Of a stretch of 64,000 nt of DNA, positions 26,205 through 36,270 are shown one piece after another; the stretch's first letter is position 1, and the number at the start of each line of letters is the position of its first letter. The notes below the pieces were generated by a model, which saw only the letters and a list, made by a program, of their open reading frames with translations, searched no databases and was not told the origin of the DNA. Both the position numbers and the translations under genes were made by a program. Where the stretch lies: assembly GCA_963808965.1 (NCBI GenBank), contig CAWEHU010000007.1:1-64000 (forward strand). Reading direction: 5' to 3'. Origin of the DNA: CAWEHU01 sp963808965. GTDB lineage: Bacteria; Pseudomonadota; Alphaproteobacteria; Acetobacterales; Acetobacteraceae.

Positions 26205-27422
26205 TCAGACGGTCTTGAGGAAGTCCGCCAACTTGGTGGCCGCGGTCGTCTTGTCCGTCTGATCGAGGGCCGCCAACTCGGCCGCGAGCCGATCCATGGC
26301 CGCTTCATAGATTTGCCGTTCGCTGAAGCTCTGATCCGGCTGGCCGGCGTTGCGGTGCAAGTCCCGCACGACCTCTGCGATGGCCAACGGGTCGCCGGAA
26401 TTGATCTTCGCCTCGTACTCCTGTGCCCGACGCGACCACATCGTGCGCTTGACGCGCGCACGCCCCTTCAGCACCGCGAGCGCCTCGTCGAACAGCTTGC
26501 GGGTCGCGAGCTTTCGGAGACCGGCGGTGCGAGCCTTGGCAACCGGCACCCGCAAGGTCATCCGGTTTTCCTCGAAGGTGATGTGGATCAGCTCGAGCCG
26601 GTGTCCGGCGATATCTTCCGTCGCGATCCGCTCCACCTTGCCGACCCCATGCGTCGGATAGACGACATGGTCGCCTTCCGCGAAGTTTTCCTGCTTCGCC
26701 AGCGGCCGCGGGGCTGGCATCGGATGGCGATCAGGCTGGGGAGCCCTGCGTTCGGCCGCGACAGCAGGCGGGGTAGCCGCGGTCGGCTGCTCGGGTGCTT
26801 GGGACGGCTGCATCACTTTAGGGTCATCCGCTTGCTGGACCTCAGCCGTAGCAACGACCGCCGGGCCAGCGCTCGCCGGGGAAAGACTCGGCTCCGGGGC
26901 TGGAGGGGGGCTGACCGGCGCGGGCTGCTCCCGAAGCTCGGGGGCCGCGGTGAGAATAAATTCCGGAGCCGCTGGCCCGGAGGGGGCAGGCTTCATTACA
27001 GGAGGAGCGGGCGGCGGCTTGGGGGTCTCTATCGGGCGCGGCTCCGCTGCCCTCGATGCGAGTTCTGTCGGTGCCTTGGTCGGGGGAGTGGATTTAGGTG
27101 AGGAGCTGGCCGCGGCGATCGTCGGCTTGATAGCCGCGGCCTTCCCGGCAGTCGCCTTGCCCTGACTCGCCTGAGCCGCCGGAGCGGGTGGCTGACCCGA
27201 AGGAATCCTCGCCTCGGCAAGATGCTTGGTGGGCTTGCCGCTACTTGTGCGTTGGTTGGGAGGGCTGGTGTTTTCTTTCGGCGAGGACGGCCGAGAGCTC
27301 GTCTTCTTCGAGGCTGAAGAAGAAGAGACCGCTTTGGCCGAAATCCTCTGGGGAAGGGGCTTTTTCGCCCCGGAGGTCGGGGCCCGACGAGTTGACACCG
27401 CGGACGCACCGGATGTCTTCAT
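26205..27422 (-). CDS. CarD-family transcription regulator with very long low-complexity N-terminus
   Basis: About 405 residues. Only the last 160 form the CarD core: FAEGDHVVYPTHGVGKVERI (the Tudor-like RNA-polymerase-interacting domain) and the C-terminal helical DNA-binding part with RTMWSRRAQEYEAKINSGD. CarD stabilises open complexes by binding the RNAP beta subunit. Residues 1 to about 245 are Pro/Ala/Ser/Lys-rich with no fold (for example PPAPAAQASQGKATAGK). Typical CarD proteins are about 160-170 residues. The start ATG at 27422 has AGAGGTG 6 bases upstream. It is downstream of fdxA on the same strand, the usual alphaproteobacterial order. Confidence 0.9.
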   Translation of the reverse strand: MKTSGASAVSTRRAPTSGAKKPLPQRISAKAVSSSSASKKTSSRPSSPKENTSPPNQRTSSGKPTKHLAEARIPSGQPPAPAAQASQGKATAGKAAAIKPTIAAASSSPKSTPPTKAPTELASRAAEPRPIETPKPPPAPPVMKPAPSGPAAPEFILTAAPELREQPAPVSPPPAPEPSLSPASAGPAVVATAEVQQADDPKVMQPSQAPEQPTAATPPAVAAERRAPQPDRHPMPAPRPLAKQENFAEGDHVVYPTHGVGKVERIATEDIAGHRLELIHITFEENRMTLRVPVAKARTAGLRKLATRKLFDEALAVLKGRARVKRTMWSRRAQEYEAKINSGDPLAIAEVVRDLHRNAGQPDQSFSERQIYEAAMDRLAAELAALDQTDKTTAATKLADFLKTV

Positions 27423-27685
27423 GCTTAACACCTCTTAACCTCACACTTTGCGATACCGCGAGCCAATGCCTCACCGCCGAGTCTAAGCTACCCAGCTAGC
27501 GTGCCGCCCCGCAGGATCGCGTCCTTGAAAATCCGGCCCGCGGCAACCCCTCGGGGCAAGCCGCCACCCTCATCACTCGTTTATCTTATAGCACGAATTA
27601 GGGGGCCCGTCATGGGTCCGCAAGCGGAGCCGGATTGCATAATCAATATGTTGGGGTGTGTGACCCTTTGGCGGGCCACACGCGA

Positions 27686-28018
27686 TCAGGGCTTACCCGG
27701 TTCCGGCGAGAACAGCTTGGCCTTCTCAGGTGTGTCTTTCCACTCGTCCGCGTCGGGCGGCGGCTCTCCCTTGCGGGTGATGTTCGGCCACACCCCGGCG
27801 TAAATCCGGTTGTGCTCTGCCCAGGCCGCGGCCTTGTCGTCGCTATCGGGCACGATCGCCTCAGGCGGACACTCAGGTTCGCACACCCCGCAGTCGATGC
27901 ATTCGTCAGGGTGAATCACGAGCATGTTCTCGCCCACATAGAAGCAGTCCACCGGACATACTTCGACACAGTCCATGTATTTGCAGCGAATACAGCTTTC
28001 GGTGACAACATAGGTCAT
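27686..28018 (-). CDS. fdxA: 7Fe/8S-type ferredoxin FdxA
   Basis: 110 residues starting MTYVVTESCIRCKYMDCVEVCP, with the second cluster CIDCGVCEPECP. The Cys pattern is that of ferredoxins with one [3Fe-4S] and one [4Fe-4S] cluster, widespread and often essential in alphaproteobacteria as low-potential electron carriers. The C-terminal tail (DADEWKDTPEKAKLF) is also family-typical. It lies 122 bp downstream of the S4 gene on the same strand. Confidence 0.95.
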   Translation of the reverse strand: MTYVVTESCIRCKYMDCVEVCPVDCFYVGENMLVIHPDECIDCGVCEPECPPEAIVPDSDDKAAAWAEHNRIYAGVWPNITRKGEPPPDADEWKDTPEKAKLFSPEPGKP

Positions 28019-28140
28019 TGACGGCCCCCGGCGGGCTGAAATTGGCCGATGCTCCCGGCCAGGCCGGGAATCCTCGGGCTCGTGTTGGCTGACTCGGGCG
28101 GCTTCGTCGCCACCGACCCGCTCAGCCGCGATCTGCTCTC

Positions 28141-28482
28141 TTAGAAGCCGCGATATGCCGACAAATCAGCCTCGTTGCAAGGGACCCCTCCGGTCTGGCT
28201 ATCCGGATCCCCCAGTTCCTCGTAGAGCAGCCGGGCCTCGGAGGCCGGTCCTCGACGGCGGCCGAGCGCAATTACGCGGATCACCCGTACGTCGCCCCGC
28301 ATCGGCAGAGTGAGAACGTCTCCGACTCGGAGTCTGGCGTGGGGCTTGTCGGTCGCCTGGCGATTGATGCGCACCGATCCTTGGCCCACCAGGCGGGCGC
28401 AGTCGCTGCGCGCCCGCATGAAGCGTGCGCACCAGAGCCATTTATCCAGCCGCTGCCAATCGCGGTCCTCGTGCTCACCCAT
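28141..28482 (-). CDS. S4-domain RNA-binding protein (Hsp15-like)
   Basis: 113 residues with an S4 fold: RLDKWLWCARFMRARSDCARLV, then GSVRINRQATDKPHARLRVGDVLTL. This matches the Hsp15/HslR family that binds stalled 50S subunits carrying nascent chain-tRNA. It sits 17 bp after the helicase gene on the same strand, the conserved alphaproteobacterial arrangement, and is probably cotranscribed with it. Confidence 0.88.
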   Translation of the reverse strand: MGEHEDRDWQRLDKWLWCARFMRARSDCARLVGQGSVRINRQATDKPHARLRVGDVLTLPMRGDVRVIRVIALGRRRGPASEARLLYEELGDPDSQTGGVPCNEADLSAYRGF

Positions 28483-28499
28483 CCCTATGCCGAGCCCCG

Positions 28500-31022
28500 C
28501 TACGACGCTCCCGCCCGCAGCCGCAGCGAGGCGAGCGCGGCGAACGGCCCGGATTGGGCCGCCAGAGGAGTTGCAGCCCGCTGCAAGCCTAATTCAGGGG
28601 CGGGCCGTTTGCGCCGCAGAGGCAGAATCATGGACGGAGCGGGGGGGCCGTATTCGTCGGGAGCGAGGCTACTGGCGGGAAAAATGCGAAAGCCGAGGCA
28701 GCGCAGCACCACCGGGATCAGCTCGGCCTTCACCGAGAAGCGTGAAGCCAGATTGGGCGGCAGCGCCACCGGACCTCGACGGGTCGCCCAGCCGAGTTCG
28801 GCGCTGATCCGCTCCGCGACGTCGATCCGCAACAGCACCGGCCCGGTGGTGATCCAGCCCATCGCTTCGGCGAACCCGGGCGGCCATCCCGGTGGAGGGG
28901 CCAGGGACACGGAGCCTGTCGGGAGCGGTTCGGGAACCGGCACCCCTCCCTGAAGCGACCAAAGCCGTGCGCGCGTCGCGAGAGCGCGCTGCTTCAGCAG
29001 CGCCGGCATGAATAGCGCGTAGCGCCCGGCCCGCACCCCGATCGCTTTCATCTCCCGACGAAGCTCGGGCGACATCCCTGTTTCGCCCGGAACAAGCCCA
29101 AGATTCTCGACCAGCGCATGCACGGCTCCCCGGAGCCCGGGTGATTGTTGCGCGCTGGTCTCGGCGGCGAACAGCGCCGCGAGGTCGGCCCGCACCCGCT
29201 CTTCGACGAACCGCTGTAACCGGCTGCGCAGCCGCTCCCGTTGCGCTCCATCGAGAAATTCGCTGTCGAGAACCTGTATTTGCGGCCGGAGCGCCGTCCT
29301 GCCGCGACGGAGGCGGGCGACAGGAACGCCGTCCCAAGCCACGCTCTGGTCACGGGTCAGCATGAGCGCCGCGTCCGCCGCGCTCTCGAGCTGAGCGACT
29401 CGCCGACGCATCTCGTCGCGCAAAGCACGTCGGGCTGCCCGCAACACCAACTTCTTCTCTTCCCCCTCGGCGAGCGGATCGGGGAAGAATGCGAAACCCC
29501 GGACGTGGCCGACCTGGTGGCCCTCCACGACCACCTCGCCCCGCCGGGTCACGGCGGACAGCAGCTCTCGCCCTTCCGTTGCCTCCAGCCGACGGACCAG
29601 ATGGGCGGCGCGGCGATCCACGAACCGAGCGGTCAGTCGTTCGTGCAGCGCGTCCGAGAGCAGATCCTCGGCCTCCCGGGCCCGGTCTTGCCAGTGCGGG
29701 GCATCGCGCACCCAGTCGGAACGGGCGGCGATATAGGACCACACCCGAACCCCGGCGAGTCGCTGCATCAAGGTATCGATGTCTCCCTCGGCGCGTGCGA
29801 GCGGGGCGATCTGGCTGGCCAGCCAATCAGGCGGAAGGCTTCCCTCGCGAGCGATGTGCCCAAAGACTCGAGCGCAGAGCCGGGTGTGCGTGTCGTCGGC
29901 GAGCTTGCGGAAATCCGGGATCTGGCAAGCCTCCCAGAGCAGTCTGACCCGCCGTCGTCCTTGCGCCAGGTCCCGAATCTCGGGCTCGCGGGCGAGGGAC
30001 GCCAGCGTCTCGAGATCGCTCGCGTCGTTGCCGCGGACGAGGCCGGGACCGGGCGGGGGAGCCGTCAGCGTGGCGAGCAGCCGGTCCACGTGCGAGAAGT
30101 CGAGATCGGCATTGCGCCAGCAGAGTTGTTCCAGCGGGTCGAAGCTGTGCGACTCCACCCTCGCGATTACGTCCTCCGGGAGCGGCGGGCACTGGGCGGT
30201 GCTGCCAAACGTGCCATCCCGCATCCCGCGCCCGGCCCGTCCGGCAATCTGGCCGAATTCGGGCGGGCTGAGACGGCGGGGGCGATGTCCGTCGAACTTG
30301 GACAGGCTCGCGAAGGCGACATGGTCCACGTCCATGTTCAGCCCCATCCCGATCGCGTCCGTCGCGACCAGGAAGTCCACCTCTTTTTCTTGATAGAGCG
30401 CCACCTGGGCGTTGCGGGTGCGGGGCGAGAGCCGCCCCATCACCACGGCGCAACCCCCGCGACGGCGGCGGATCATCTCGGCGATCGCATAGACCTCGCC
30501 GGCGCTGAACGCGACCACCGCGCTCCGCGGCGGCAATCGAGCAAGCTTGGCTGGACCCGCATAGGCAAGCTGCGAGAGGCGGGGCCGGGTTTCGACGAAA
30601 GCGTGAGGAACGAGACGTTGCAGCAGCGGGCGTATCGTTTCGGCCCCCAGGAACATGGTCTCCACCATGCCGCGGGCGTGCAGCAGGCGCTCGGTGAAGA
30701 CGTGGCCGCGATCAGGGTCGGCGCAGAGCTGTATTTCGTCCACCGCGACGAACTCGGCCTCGCGGTCGAGCGGCATTGCCTCCACCGTGCAGGAAAACCA
30801 CCGCGCCTCCGGCGGCACGATCTTCTCCTCGCCCGTAATGAGGGCGACGTGCCGCGCACCCTTGCGCGCCACCATGCGGTCGTAGTTCTCCCGCGCGAGG
30901 AGACGAAGGGGAAAGCCGATAATCCCCGAAGCGTGGGCCAGCATCCGCTCGATCGCCAGATGCGTCTTGCCCGTGTTGGTCGGACCGAGCACGGCCTTCA
31001 CGCGGGGTACGAATCCCGACAT
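28500..31022 (-). CDS. SUV3-like DExH helicase
   Basis: 840 residues. Motif I GPTNTGKTHLAIERM, the DExH-type VAVDEIQLCADPDRGH, TDAIGMGLNMDVDHVAF and motif VI QIAGRAGRGMRDG identify the Suv3/mitochondrial-type helicase family. About residues 340-840 form the long C-terminal half specific to alphaproteobacterial members, ending in an Arg/Pro-rich stretch. Likely role: ATP-driven unwinding of RNA in turnover or ribosome-linked processes. It heads the helicase - S4 - fdxA - carD block. The ATG at 31022 gives MSGFVPRVKAVLGPTN directly before motif I, so no longer start is needed. Confidence 0.9.
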   Translation of the reverse strand: MSGFVPRVKAVLGPTNTGKTHLAIERMLAHASGIIGFPLRLLARENYDRMVARKGARHVALITGEEKIVPPEARWFSCTVEAMPLDREAEFVAVDEIQLCADPDRGHVFTERLLHARGMVETMFLGAETIRPLLQRLVPHAFVETRPRLSQLAYAGPAKLARLPPRSAVVAFSAGEVYAIAEMIRRRRGGCAVVMGRLSPRTRNAQVALYQEKEVDFLVATDAIGMGLNMDVDHVAFASLSKFDGHRPRRLSPPEFGQIAGRAGRGMRDGTFGSTAQCPPLPEDVIARVESHSFDPLEQLCWRNADLDFSHVDRLLATLTAPPPGPGLVRGNDASDLETLASLAREPEIRDLAQGRRRVRLLWEACQIPDFRKLADDTHTRLCARVFGHIAREGSLPPDWLASQIAPLARAEGDIDTLMQRLAGVRVWSYIAARSDWVRDAPHWQDRAREAEDLLSDALHERLTARFVDRRAAHLVRRLEATEGRELLSAVTRRGEVVVEGHQVGHVRGFAFFPDPLAEGEEKKLVLRAARRALRDEMRRRVAQLESAADAALMLTRDQSVAWDGVPVARLRRGRTALRPQIQVLDSEFLDGAQRERLRSRLQRFVEERVRADLAALFAAETSAQQSPGLRGAVHALVENLGLVPGETGMSPELRREMKAIGVRAGRYALFMPALLKQRALATRARLWSLQGGVPVPEPLPTGSVSLAPPPGWPPGFAEAMGWITTGPVLLRIDVAERISAELGWATRRGPVALPPNLASRFSVKAELIPVVLRCLGFRIFPASSLAPDEYGPPAPSMILPLRRKRPAPELGLQRAATPLAAQSGPFAALASLRLRAGAS

Positions 31023-31156
31023 GGTCCGATGTTTGGGGGTCAGGGCCTCGATTGCAAGCGCTTGTCGCGCGATGGATTGCGCGGTCGAAGGCGGGCTCTT
31101 CGCTTGACCAAAAGGGAATCGGCGACGTAATACTAAGGCATTACTCAGGAGCCGGC

Positions 31157-31399
31157 ATGGGAACGCGCATTACCACCAAGGGGCAGGTCACGATCCCGGC
31201 CGAGATCCGGGCCGCAGCAAGGATCGAGGCCGGAGCCGAACTTGAATGGGTCTACGATGCTGCCTCTCGAAGGGTGATTGCGACGAAGGCTGGCGATGGG
31301 GCTCGCCTGGCCAAAAGTCGTTTCGCGCGAGCTCGGGGCTCAGCCTCCACCGACATGACGACCGACCAGATCATGGCGCTCACGCGGGACCCGCACTGA
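31157..31399 (+). CDS. AbrB/MazE-type antitoxin
   Basis: 80 residues, starting MGTRITTKGQVTIPAEIR, the swapped-hairpin AbrB DNA-binding fold. A C-terminal tail (TDMTTDQIMALTRD) probably wraps the toxin. It precedes a PIN-domain gene by 2 bp, so this is a VapB-like antitoxin that neutralises the toxin and represses the operon. The ATG at 31157 is preceded by AGGAG 6 bases upstream. Confidence 0.9.
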   Translation: MGTRITTKGQVTIPAEIRAAARIEAGAELEWVYDAASRRVIATKAGDGARLAKSRFARARGSASTDMTTDQIMALTRDPH

Positions 31400-31401
31400 G
31401 C

Positions 31402-31827
31402 GTGACGGTCTTCCTGGCGGACAGCAATGTCCTCCTCGACATCGTCACCGACGATCCGGTCTGGGCCGCGTGGTCGCAAGGTCAGCTTGAGGCAGCCGCT
31501 CAGACCGGGCAAGTGGTCATCAACCCCGTCGTCTATGCAGAGATGTCGGTTGCCTACGGCGCGATCGAAGCGCTCGATGCGGCTCTCGTCACCATGGATC
31601 TCGATCTGATCGAGATTCCTCGTCCGGCGCTCTTCCTGGCTGCGCAAGTCTTCCTGACTTACCGGAGGCGGGGCGGAACAAAAACAGGCATTCTCCCCGA
31701 CTTTTTCATTGGAGCGCATGCGGCCGTGGAGGGCTTCACGCTTCTCACCCGAGACGTGCGGGGAAGGACTTATTTCCCCACTGTCGCCTATATCAGCCCC
31801 AACCGTTTCCCCACCGGCCGCGATTGA
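31402..31827 (+). CDS. PIN-domain toxin (VapC-like ribonuclease)
   Basis: 141 residues. Acidic active-site residues of the PIN fold are present: D in FLADSNVLLDI (about residue 7), E in VYAEMSVAY, D in LPDFFIGAHA and D in LLTRDVRG. This predicts a Mg2+-dependent RNase that cuts RNA (tRNA or rRNA in known VapC). The start is GTG at 31402, two bases after the antitoxin stop, giving translational coupling. No frameshift is seen. Confidence 0.9.
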   Translation: MTVFLADSNVLLDIVTDDPVWAAWSQGQLEAAAQTGQVVINPVVYAEMSVAYGAIEALDAALVTMDLDLIEIPRPALFLAAQVFLTYRRRGGTKTGILPDFFIGAHAAVEGFTLLTRDVRGRTYFPTVAYISPNRFPTGRD

Positions 31828-31875
31828 ATCTCCGTCCACTCTGTCGCATATCCGCGCGCGCTGAGGAGGGCCGCA

Positions 31876-33775
31876 ATGAGTGACGTGAGCGAAACCAAAG
31901 AACAAGCAGGTGAGCGCCACGGCTTTGGCGCGGAAGTCGGGCGGCTGCTCGACCTCGTGGTCCACTCGCTCTATTCGGACCGCGAAATTTTCCTGCGCGA
32001 GCTGGTCGCCAATGCCGCCGACGCGATCGACCGGCGCCGCTTCGAGTCTCTGACCGACACCCGGCTTGCCCCCCCGGGGGAAGCCAAGGTCCGGATCGTA
32101 CCGAATAAGCCGGCCCGTACCCTGCTCATCGCCGATTCGGGTATCGGCATGACCAAGCCGGAGCTGGTCCAGAATCTCGGCACTATCGCCCGTTCGGGCA
32201 CGCGCGCCTTCGGCGAAACGCTGGAAGCGGCCAAGCCGGAGGACCGGCCCAATCTCATCGGTCAATTCGGTGTCGGTTTCTACTCGGCCTTCATGGTGGC
32301 CGAGCGGGTGGAGGTCGTTTCGCGGCGGGCGGGGTCGGAGGAGGCATGGTTGTGGACCTCGGACGGGGCGGGGGAATTCACCGTGTCCCCGGCCGAGCGA
32401 GACGAGGCGGGCACAGACGTCACCCTGCATATGAAGCCGGATGCAGGGGAGTTCCTCGACCCGGTCCGCCTCGAGGCGATCGTACGCAAATGGGCGGACC
32501 ACATCACCGTTCCGATCACGATTTCTCGCGACGGTCGCGACGTCCAGGCGAACGAGGGCAGCGCACTCTGGCGCAAGAACCGCGCCGAGGTCACGGAGCA
32601 ATCGTACCAGGCCTTCTACCGCCATCTCGGGCATCTGTTCGACACGCCTTGGGCGACGCTGCACTGGAAGGCCGAGGGGACACTCGAATTCTTTGCGCTA
32701 CTCTTTATTCCGGGCACGCGGCCGTTCGATTTGCTGGAGACCGCGCGAGAGTTGCGGGTCCGCCTGCATGTCCGCCGTATGTTCATCACCGATGAGGCCG
32801 AACTTCTGCCGCCCTGGCTGCGCTTCGTCCAGGGCGTCGTGGATACCGAGGATCTGCCGCTGAACGTCTCGCGCGAGATGCTGCAATCGACCCCGGTTCT
32901 GGTGCGGATCCGGAAGGCGCTGGTCGGCCGGGTGCTTGGCGAGCTGAAGTCACGATCACAGGACGCGAAGGACTACGCGAGTTTCTGGGAGAATTTTGGT
33001 CCCGTTCTCAAGGAAGGCGTCTGGGAGGATTCCGAACATCGGGCCGACCTCGCGCCACTGCTGCGCTTTCGTTCCTCGAAGGAGGACGGGTGGACGTCCC
33101 TCGCCGACTATGTCGGACGAATGCAGCCAGGGCAGCAGGCCATTTACTATCTGGCGGGCGACGGCGCCGAGGCGCTGCGCAACTCGCCACAGCTCGAAGG
33201 ATTTCGCGCGAAAGGGATCGAGGTGCTGTTGCTGACCGACCCGATCGACGCGTTCTGGCCCGATCGGTTCGATACCTTCGAGCAGCATCCGATCCGCAGC
33301 GTGACCCAGGATGCACCCGACCTCTCGCGCGAGCAGCCGGGCGCTCAAGCGGAAGCGGACACCTCCGCCCTGATTCCCGCCATGAAGGCAGCGCTCGGCG
33401 ACGAGGTGGCGGAAATCCGCGTGAGCCAGCGTCTGGTCGACAGCGCAGTCGTTCTATCGGCTTCTTCGACCGGGCCGGATTTGCAGATGCAGCGCCTGCT
33501 GCGGCGTTCGGGGCGGGCCATGCCGTCCCCGCCGCCGGTGCTCGAAATCAATCCCCGGCACGCCCTGATCCGGGATCTCGCGGCCGCTTGCGCGAATGCG
33601 GAGCTTGTCGCGGAGGCGGCCCGCACGCTGCTCGATCTGGCGCGCGTGCAGGAGGGCGATCTGCCGCCCGACCCCGGCGCTTTCGCCCGTCGGGTTACGG
33701 GACTCCTGGCGCGCGGGATCGGCGGATCCTCCGCACTCGGACAAGATGCAAGATCAGGCTGGCGCCGAGCCCTAG
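31876..33775 (+). CDS. htpG: Molecular chaperone HtpG (Hsp90)
   Basis: About 630 residues. ATP-binding motifs of the GHKL fold: LVANAADAIDRRRF, IADSGIGMTK and GQFGVGFYSAFMVAERVE. The middle domain follows (LFIPGTRPFDLLE, DTEDLPLNVSREMLQ), and a C-terminal dimerisation region ends near RRVTGLLARG. AGGAGG precedes the ATG. The end is unclear: the frame meets no stop before the ATG of the aminopeptidase gene (33787) and runs on to 34254 as an artificial fusion. In another frame a TAG at 33773-33775 ends just before the AGGAAA site of pepA, so I place the natural end there and infer an indel near the 3' end. Confidence 0.85.
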
Positions 33776-33786
33776 ACAGGAAACCC

Positions 33787-35206
33787 ATGCTCGACCCGGA
33801 TCTTCAGCTTCCTGGTCGGTCCGGCAGAGCCGTTCCGGCCTTTATGGGCGGTGAGGCCGGGGTCTCTCCCGGCCTTCCTGGAGGGCTTGCCGGAGGCGCA
33901 GGCGCAATTTTTGCGCATGAGCGAATTCGCCGCGGGCTCCCAGGAGTTGGCGCTTATTCCCGGCCCGGACGGAGTTGCGGGCGCTGTGCTTGGGCTCGGC
34001 CAGGACCTCTCGCCCCACGCCTTCGGCAATCTGGCGTTCAGGCTGCCCGAGGGGAGCCCCTGGCGGCTGGAACCGGGCGACTACGATGCGGCGACGGCGG
34101 TTCTCGGATTCAGTTTGGGCGCGTATCGCTACAGCGCCTTCAAGGCTCCGAAACGAGCACCGGCCCGACTGATCCGTCCCGAGGACGCCAACGCCAGTCT
34201 GATCGCCGCCGCCGCCACCTGGATGGTCCGGGATCTCGTCAATGCGCCGGCTAACGTACTCGGCCCGGTCGAACTGGCCGATTTCGCGGTCTCGCTGGCG
34301 GAACGGTATGGCGCTGAGGCGGCCTGCGTGCGGGGCGAGGAACTCGATTCGGCTTATCCCACGGTCGCCGCCGTCGGACGAGGGTCGGCGCGGCCGGCCG
34401 GCGTCGCTTCATTCCGATGGAAGTCGCCGCGCGCGGACGCGCATGCGCCTCTGATCTCGCTCTGTGGCAAAGGCGTGTGCTTCGACAGCGGCGGATACGA
34501 CATCAAACCTTCCGCCGGCATGTTGCGGATGAAGAAGGACATGGGCGGGGCCGCGACCGTGCTCGGATTGGCTCGAATGATCATGGAGGCCGACCTGCCG
34601 GTGCGACTCGCGGTGCGAGTCGGCTGTGTCGAAAACAGCGTCTCGGGAACCGCCATGCGCCCGCTCGACGTGATACGGACCCGCCGGGGCCTGAGCGTCG
34701 AGGTGGGCAATACCGACGCCGAGGGGCGGCTCGTGCTCTGCGACCTGCTTGCCGAGGCATCCGATGAACGTCCGGCCCTGCTCCTCGACTGCGCGACGCT
34801 GACGGGCGCGGCCCGAGTGGCGCTTGGTCCCGACCTGCCGGCCCTCTTTTGTAACAATGAAACCTGGGCGGAAACATTGTTGCGGGCCGGACAGATAAAT
34901 CACGATCCGTTGTGGCGGCTGCCGTTATGGACCGGTTACGAATCCTGGATTGACAGTTCGGTCGCCGATCTCAACAATGTGTCTTCCAAACCTCTAGCCG
35001 GTGCCGTAATAGCAGCACTGTTTCTTCGGCGTTTCGTTACCTTAGACGTTCCCTGGGCGCATATCGACTTGTACGCCTGGAATGAGCAAACGCAGCCTGG
35101 TCGCCCTGAAGGAGGGGAGGCTCAAGGGATGCGAGCCGCCTTCGCCGCGATTGACGAATACGTGATGATCGCTACGAAAGCGGACCAGAACAGGCCGGTA
35201 ACGTAA
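33787..35206 (+). CDS. M17 leucyl aminopeptidase family protein, frameshifted near the 5' end
   Basis: About 470 residues when repaired. The catalytic half has LCGKGVCFDSGGYDIK and MKKDMGGAATVLGLA, and the M17 signature NTDAEGRLVLCDLLAEA. The metal-binding Lys and Asp residues and the Glu are present, so a two-zinc aminopeptidase is expected. The ATG at 33787 (MLDPDLQLPG) has CAGGAAA 5 bases upstream. At about 33860 one extra G in GGCCGGGGTCTC throws the frame; the protein continues as GSLPAFLEGLPEAQAQF in the frame open to 35206. A start at 33851 would give only a shortened protein lacking about 25 residues. Confidence 0.85.
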
Positions 35207-35349
35207 TTGGGAATACCGCTAACATTTTCTAGGCGGTAGCATCTCTTGTCGAGGTAACATGGAACCCTTAGGGAGGGGTTCCGTGGGCGGGCCCGGGGGC
35301 CGAAGGCCCGGACAAAGAAAAGACGTCCGGATAACGAAAGGATCAAGTC

Positions 35350-35739
35350 ATGGCAGCAACACAATCGGCCGATCAGTTGGTCGGCATCTTGCGCGACACC
35401 GTCGTGGCGTTGGTGCGGCGCGATGGTCCCGATCTGTCGGCGCGACAGCTCGGGGTATTTCTCACCTGCTATCTGCAAGAAGGCGCGCACACGGTGCGCG
35501 GTCTGGCGGCAGATCTGAATGTCTCGAAACCGGCGATCACCCGTGCGCTCGACAGGCTTGGGGAACTCGATCTTGCCCGCCGCAAGGTTGATCCGATGGA
35601 CCGGCGCAGCGTGCTCGTCCAGCGTACTCTCAAGGGCGCCGCGTTCCTCCGCGATCTGCGCGCGATCATGGCCGAAGCTTCGACTACCTCGCGCAAGGCC
35701 GGGACACACGAGGCATCGTCCCGCAGAGCGGCGGGCTGA
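35350..35739 (+). CDS. MarR-family transcription regulator
   Basis: 129 residues with a winged helix: LSARQLGVFLTCYLQ, HTVRGLAADLNVSKPAITRAL (recognition helix) and LDLARRKVDPMDRRSVLVQ, the wing typical of MarR. It is shorter than usual MarR at the N-terminus, and the C-terminal dimer helix is brief. A purine-rich AGGATC site precedes the ATG. No adjacent target gene on the same strand is seen. Confidence 0.88.
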   Translation: MAATQSADQLVGILRDTVVALVRRDGPDLSARQLGVFLTCYLQEGAHTVRGLAADLNVSKPAITRALDRLGELDLARRKVDPMDRRSVLVQRTLKGAAFLRDLRAIMAEASTTSRKAGTHEASSRRAAG

Positions 35740-36270
35740 GATCGCCATTAGGGCGGCGGGGTATAGAGGCCCTGCCCGCCCGCTCGGCTCCCTATCGGCG
35801 GCGGTCACGGCGGCAAGCTTCGCGGCAAAGCTGAAGAAGCCGGGCGCCGGTAGCGGAGCGGCTGCATGTGGCGGCCCGGCTACGAGGTTGCGCGCTCTTT
35901 CCCCAGCCCAGCGATATGCCCGACCAGCATTCCGCAAGGTAGCGAGCAGGCAATCCATAGCGCGATCAAGGCAAGCAGCTTCACCCCCGCAGCGGCCGGT
36001 CCTAGAGCATATGATGGTATGCAATGGGAGCCGTATCCCGTCCACCCTTTTGAGTAGGCGGCCGGGTCCGGGTACGTTACCGGTACTCCGCCCGGCCCGT
36101 TAGACTCGTTTTGGGCTGACTGTAGGCGGCCCTGTGACCCTCCGTTCGTTCCCGCGCGAGCGGGAACCCAGTCTTGCAGAGCAACGCCAGCCTTGTGCGC
36201 GACTGGATCCTCGCTTTCGCGAGGATGAACGGAATTGGCGTGCGCGTTTCCAGTCCACCCCGAGACGGGG
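35740..36270. other. Intergenic region with repeat element
   Basis: 531 bp without a protein gene I can support. It contains the palindromic repeat copy at 36146-36231; the rest shows nothing recognisable. Confidence 0.45.
36146..36231. repeat. Paired palindromic intergenic repeat (copy 2)
   Basis: Two short perfect hairpins, TTCCCGC-gcga-GCGGGAA (36149-36166) and ATCCTCGC-tttc-GCGAGGAT (36207-36226), about 40 bp apart. Each is flanked by CCAG/CTGG on the inner side and ATGAACGG on the outer side, the same layout as 14490-14583. It is probably a dispersed non-autonomous repeat family. Confidence 0.7.

Noticed and set aside
29241..31130. 629-codon plus-strand frame
   Set aside because: Antisense to the SUV3-like helicase; no family resemblance, only a high-GC open frame.
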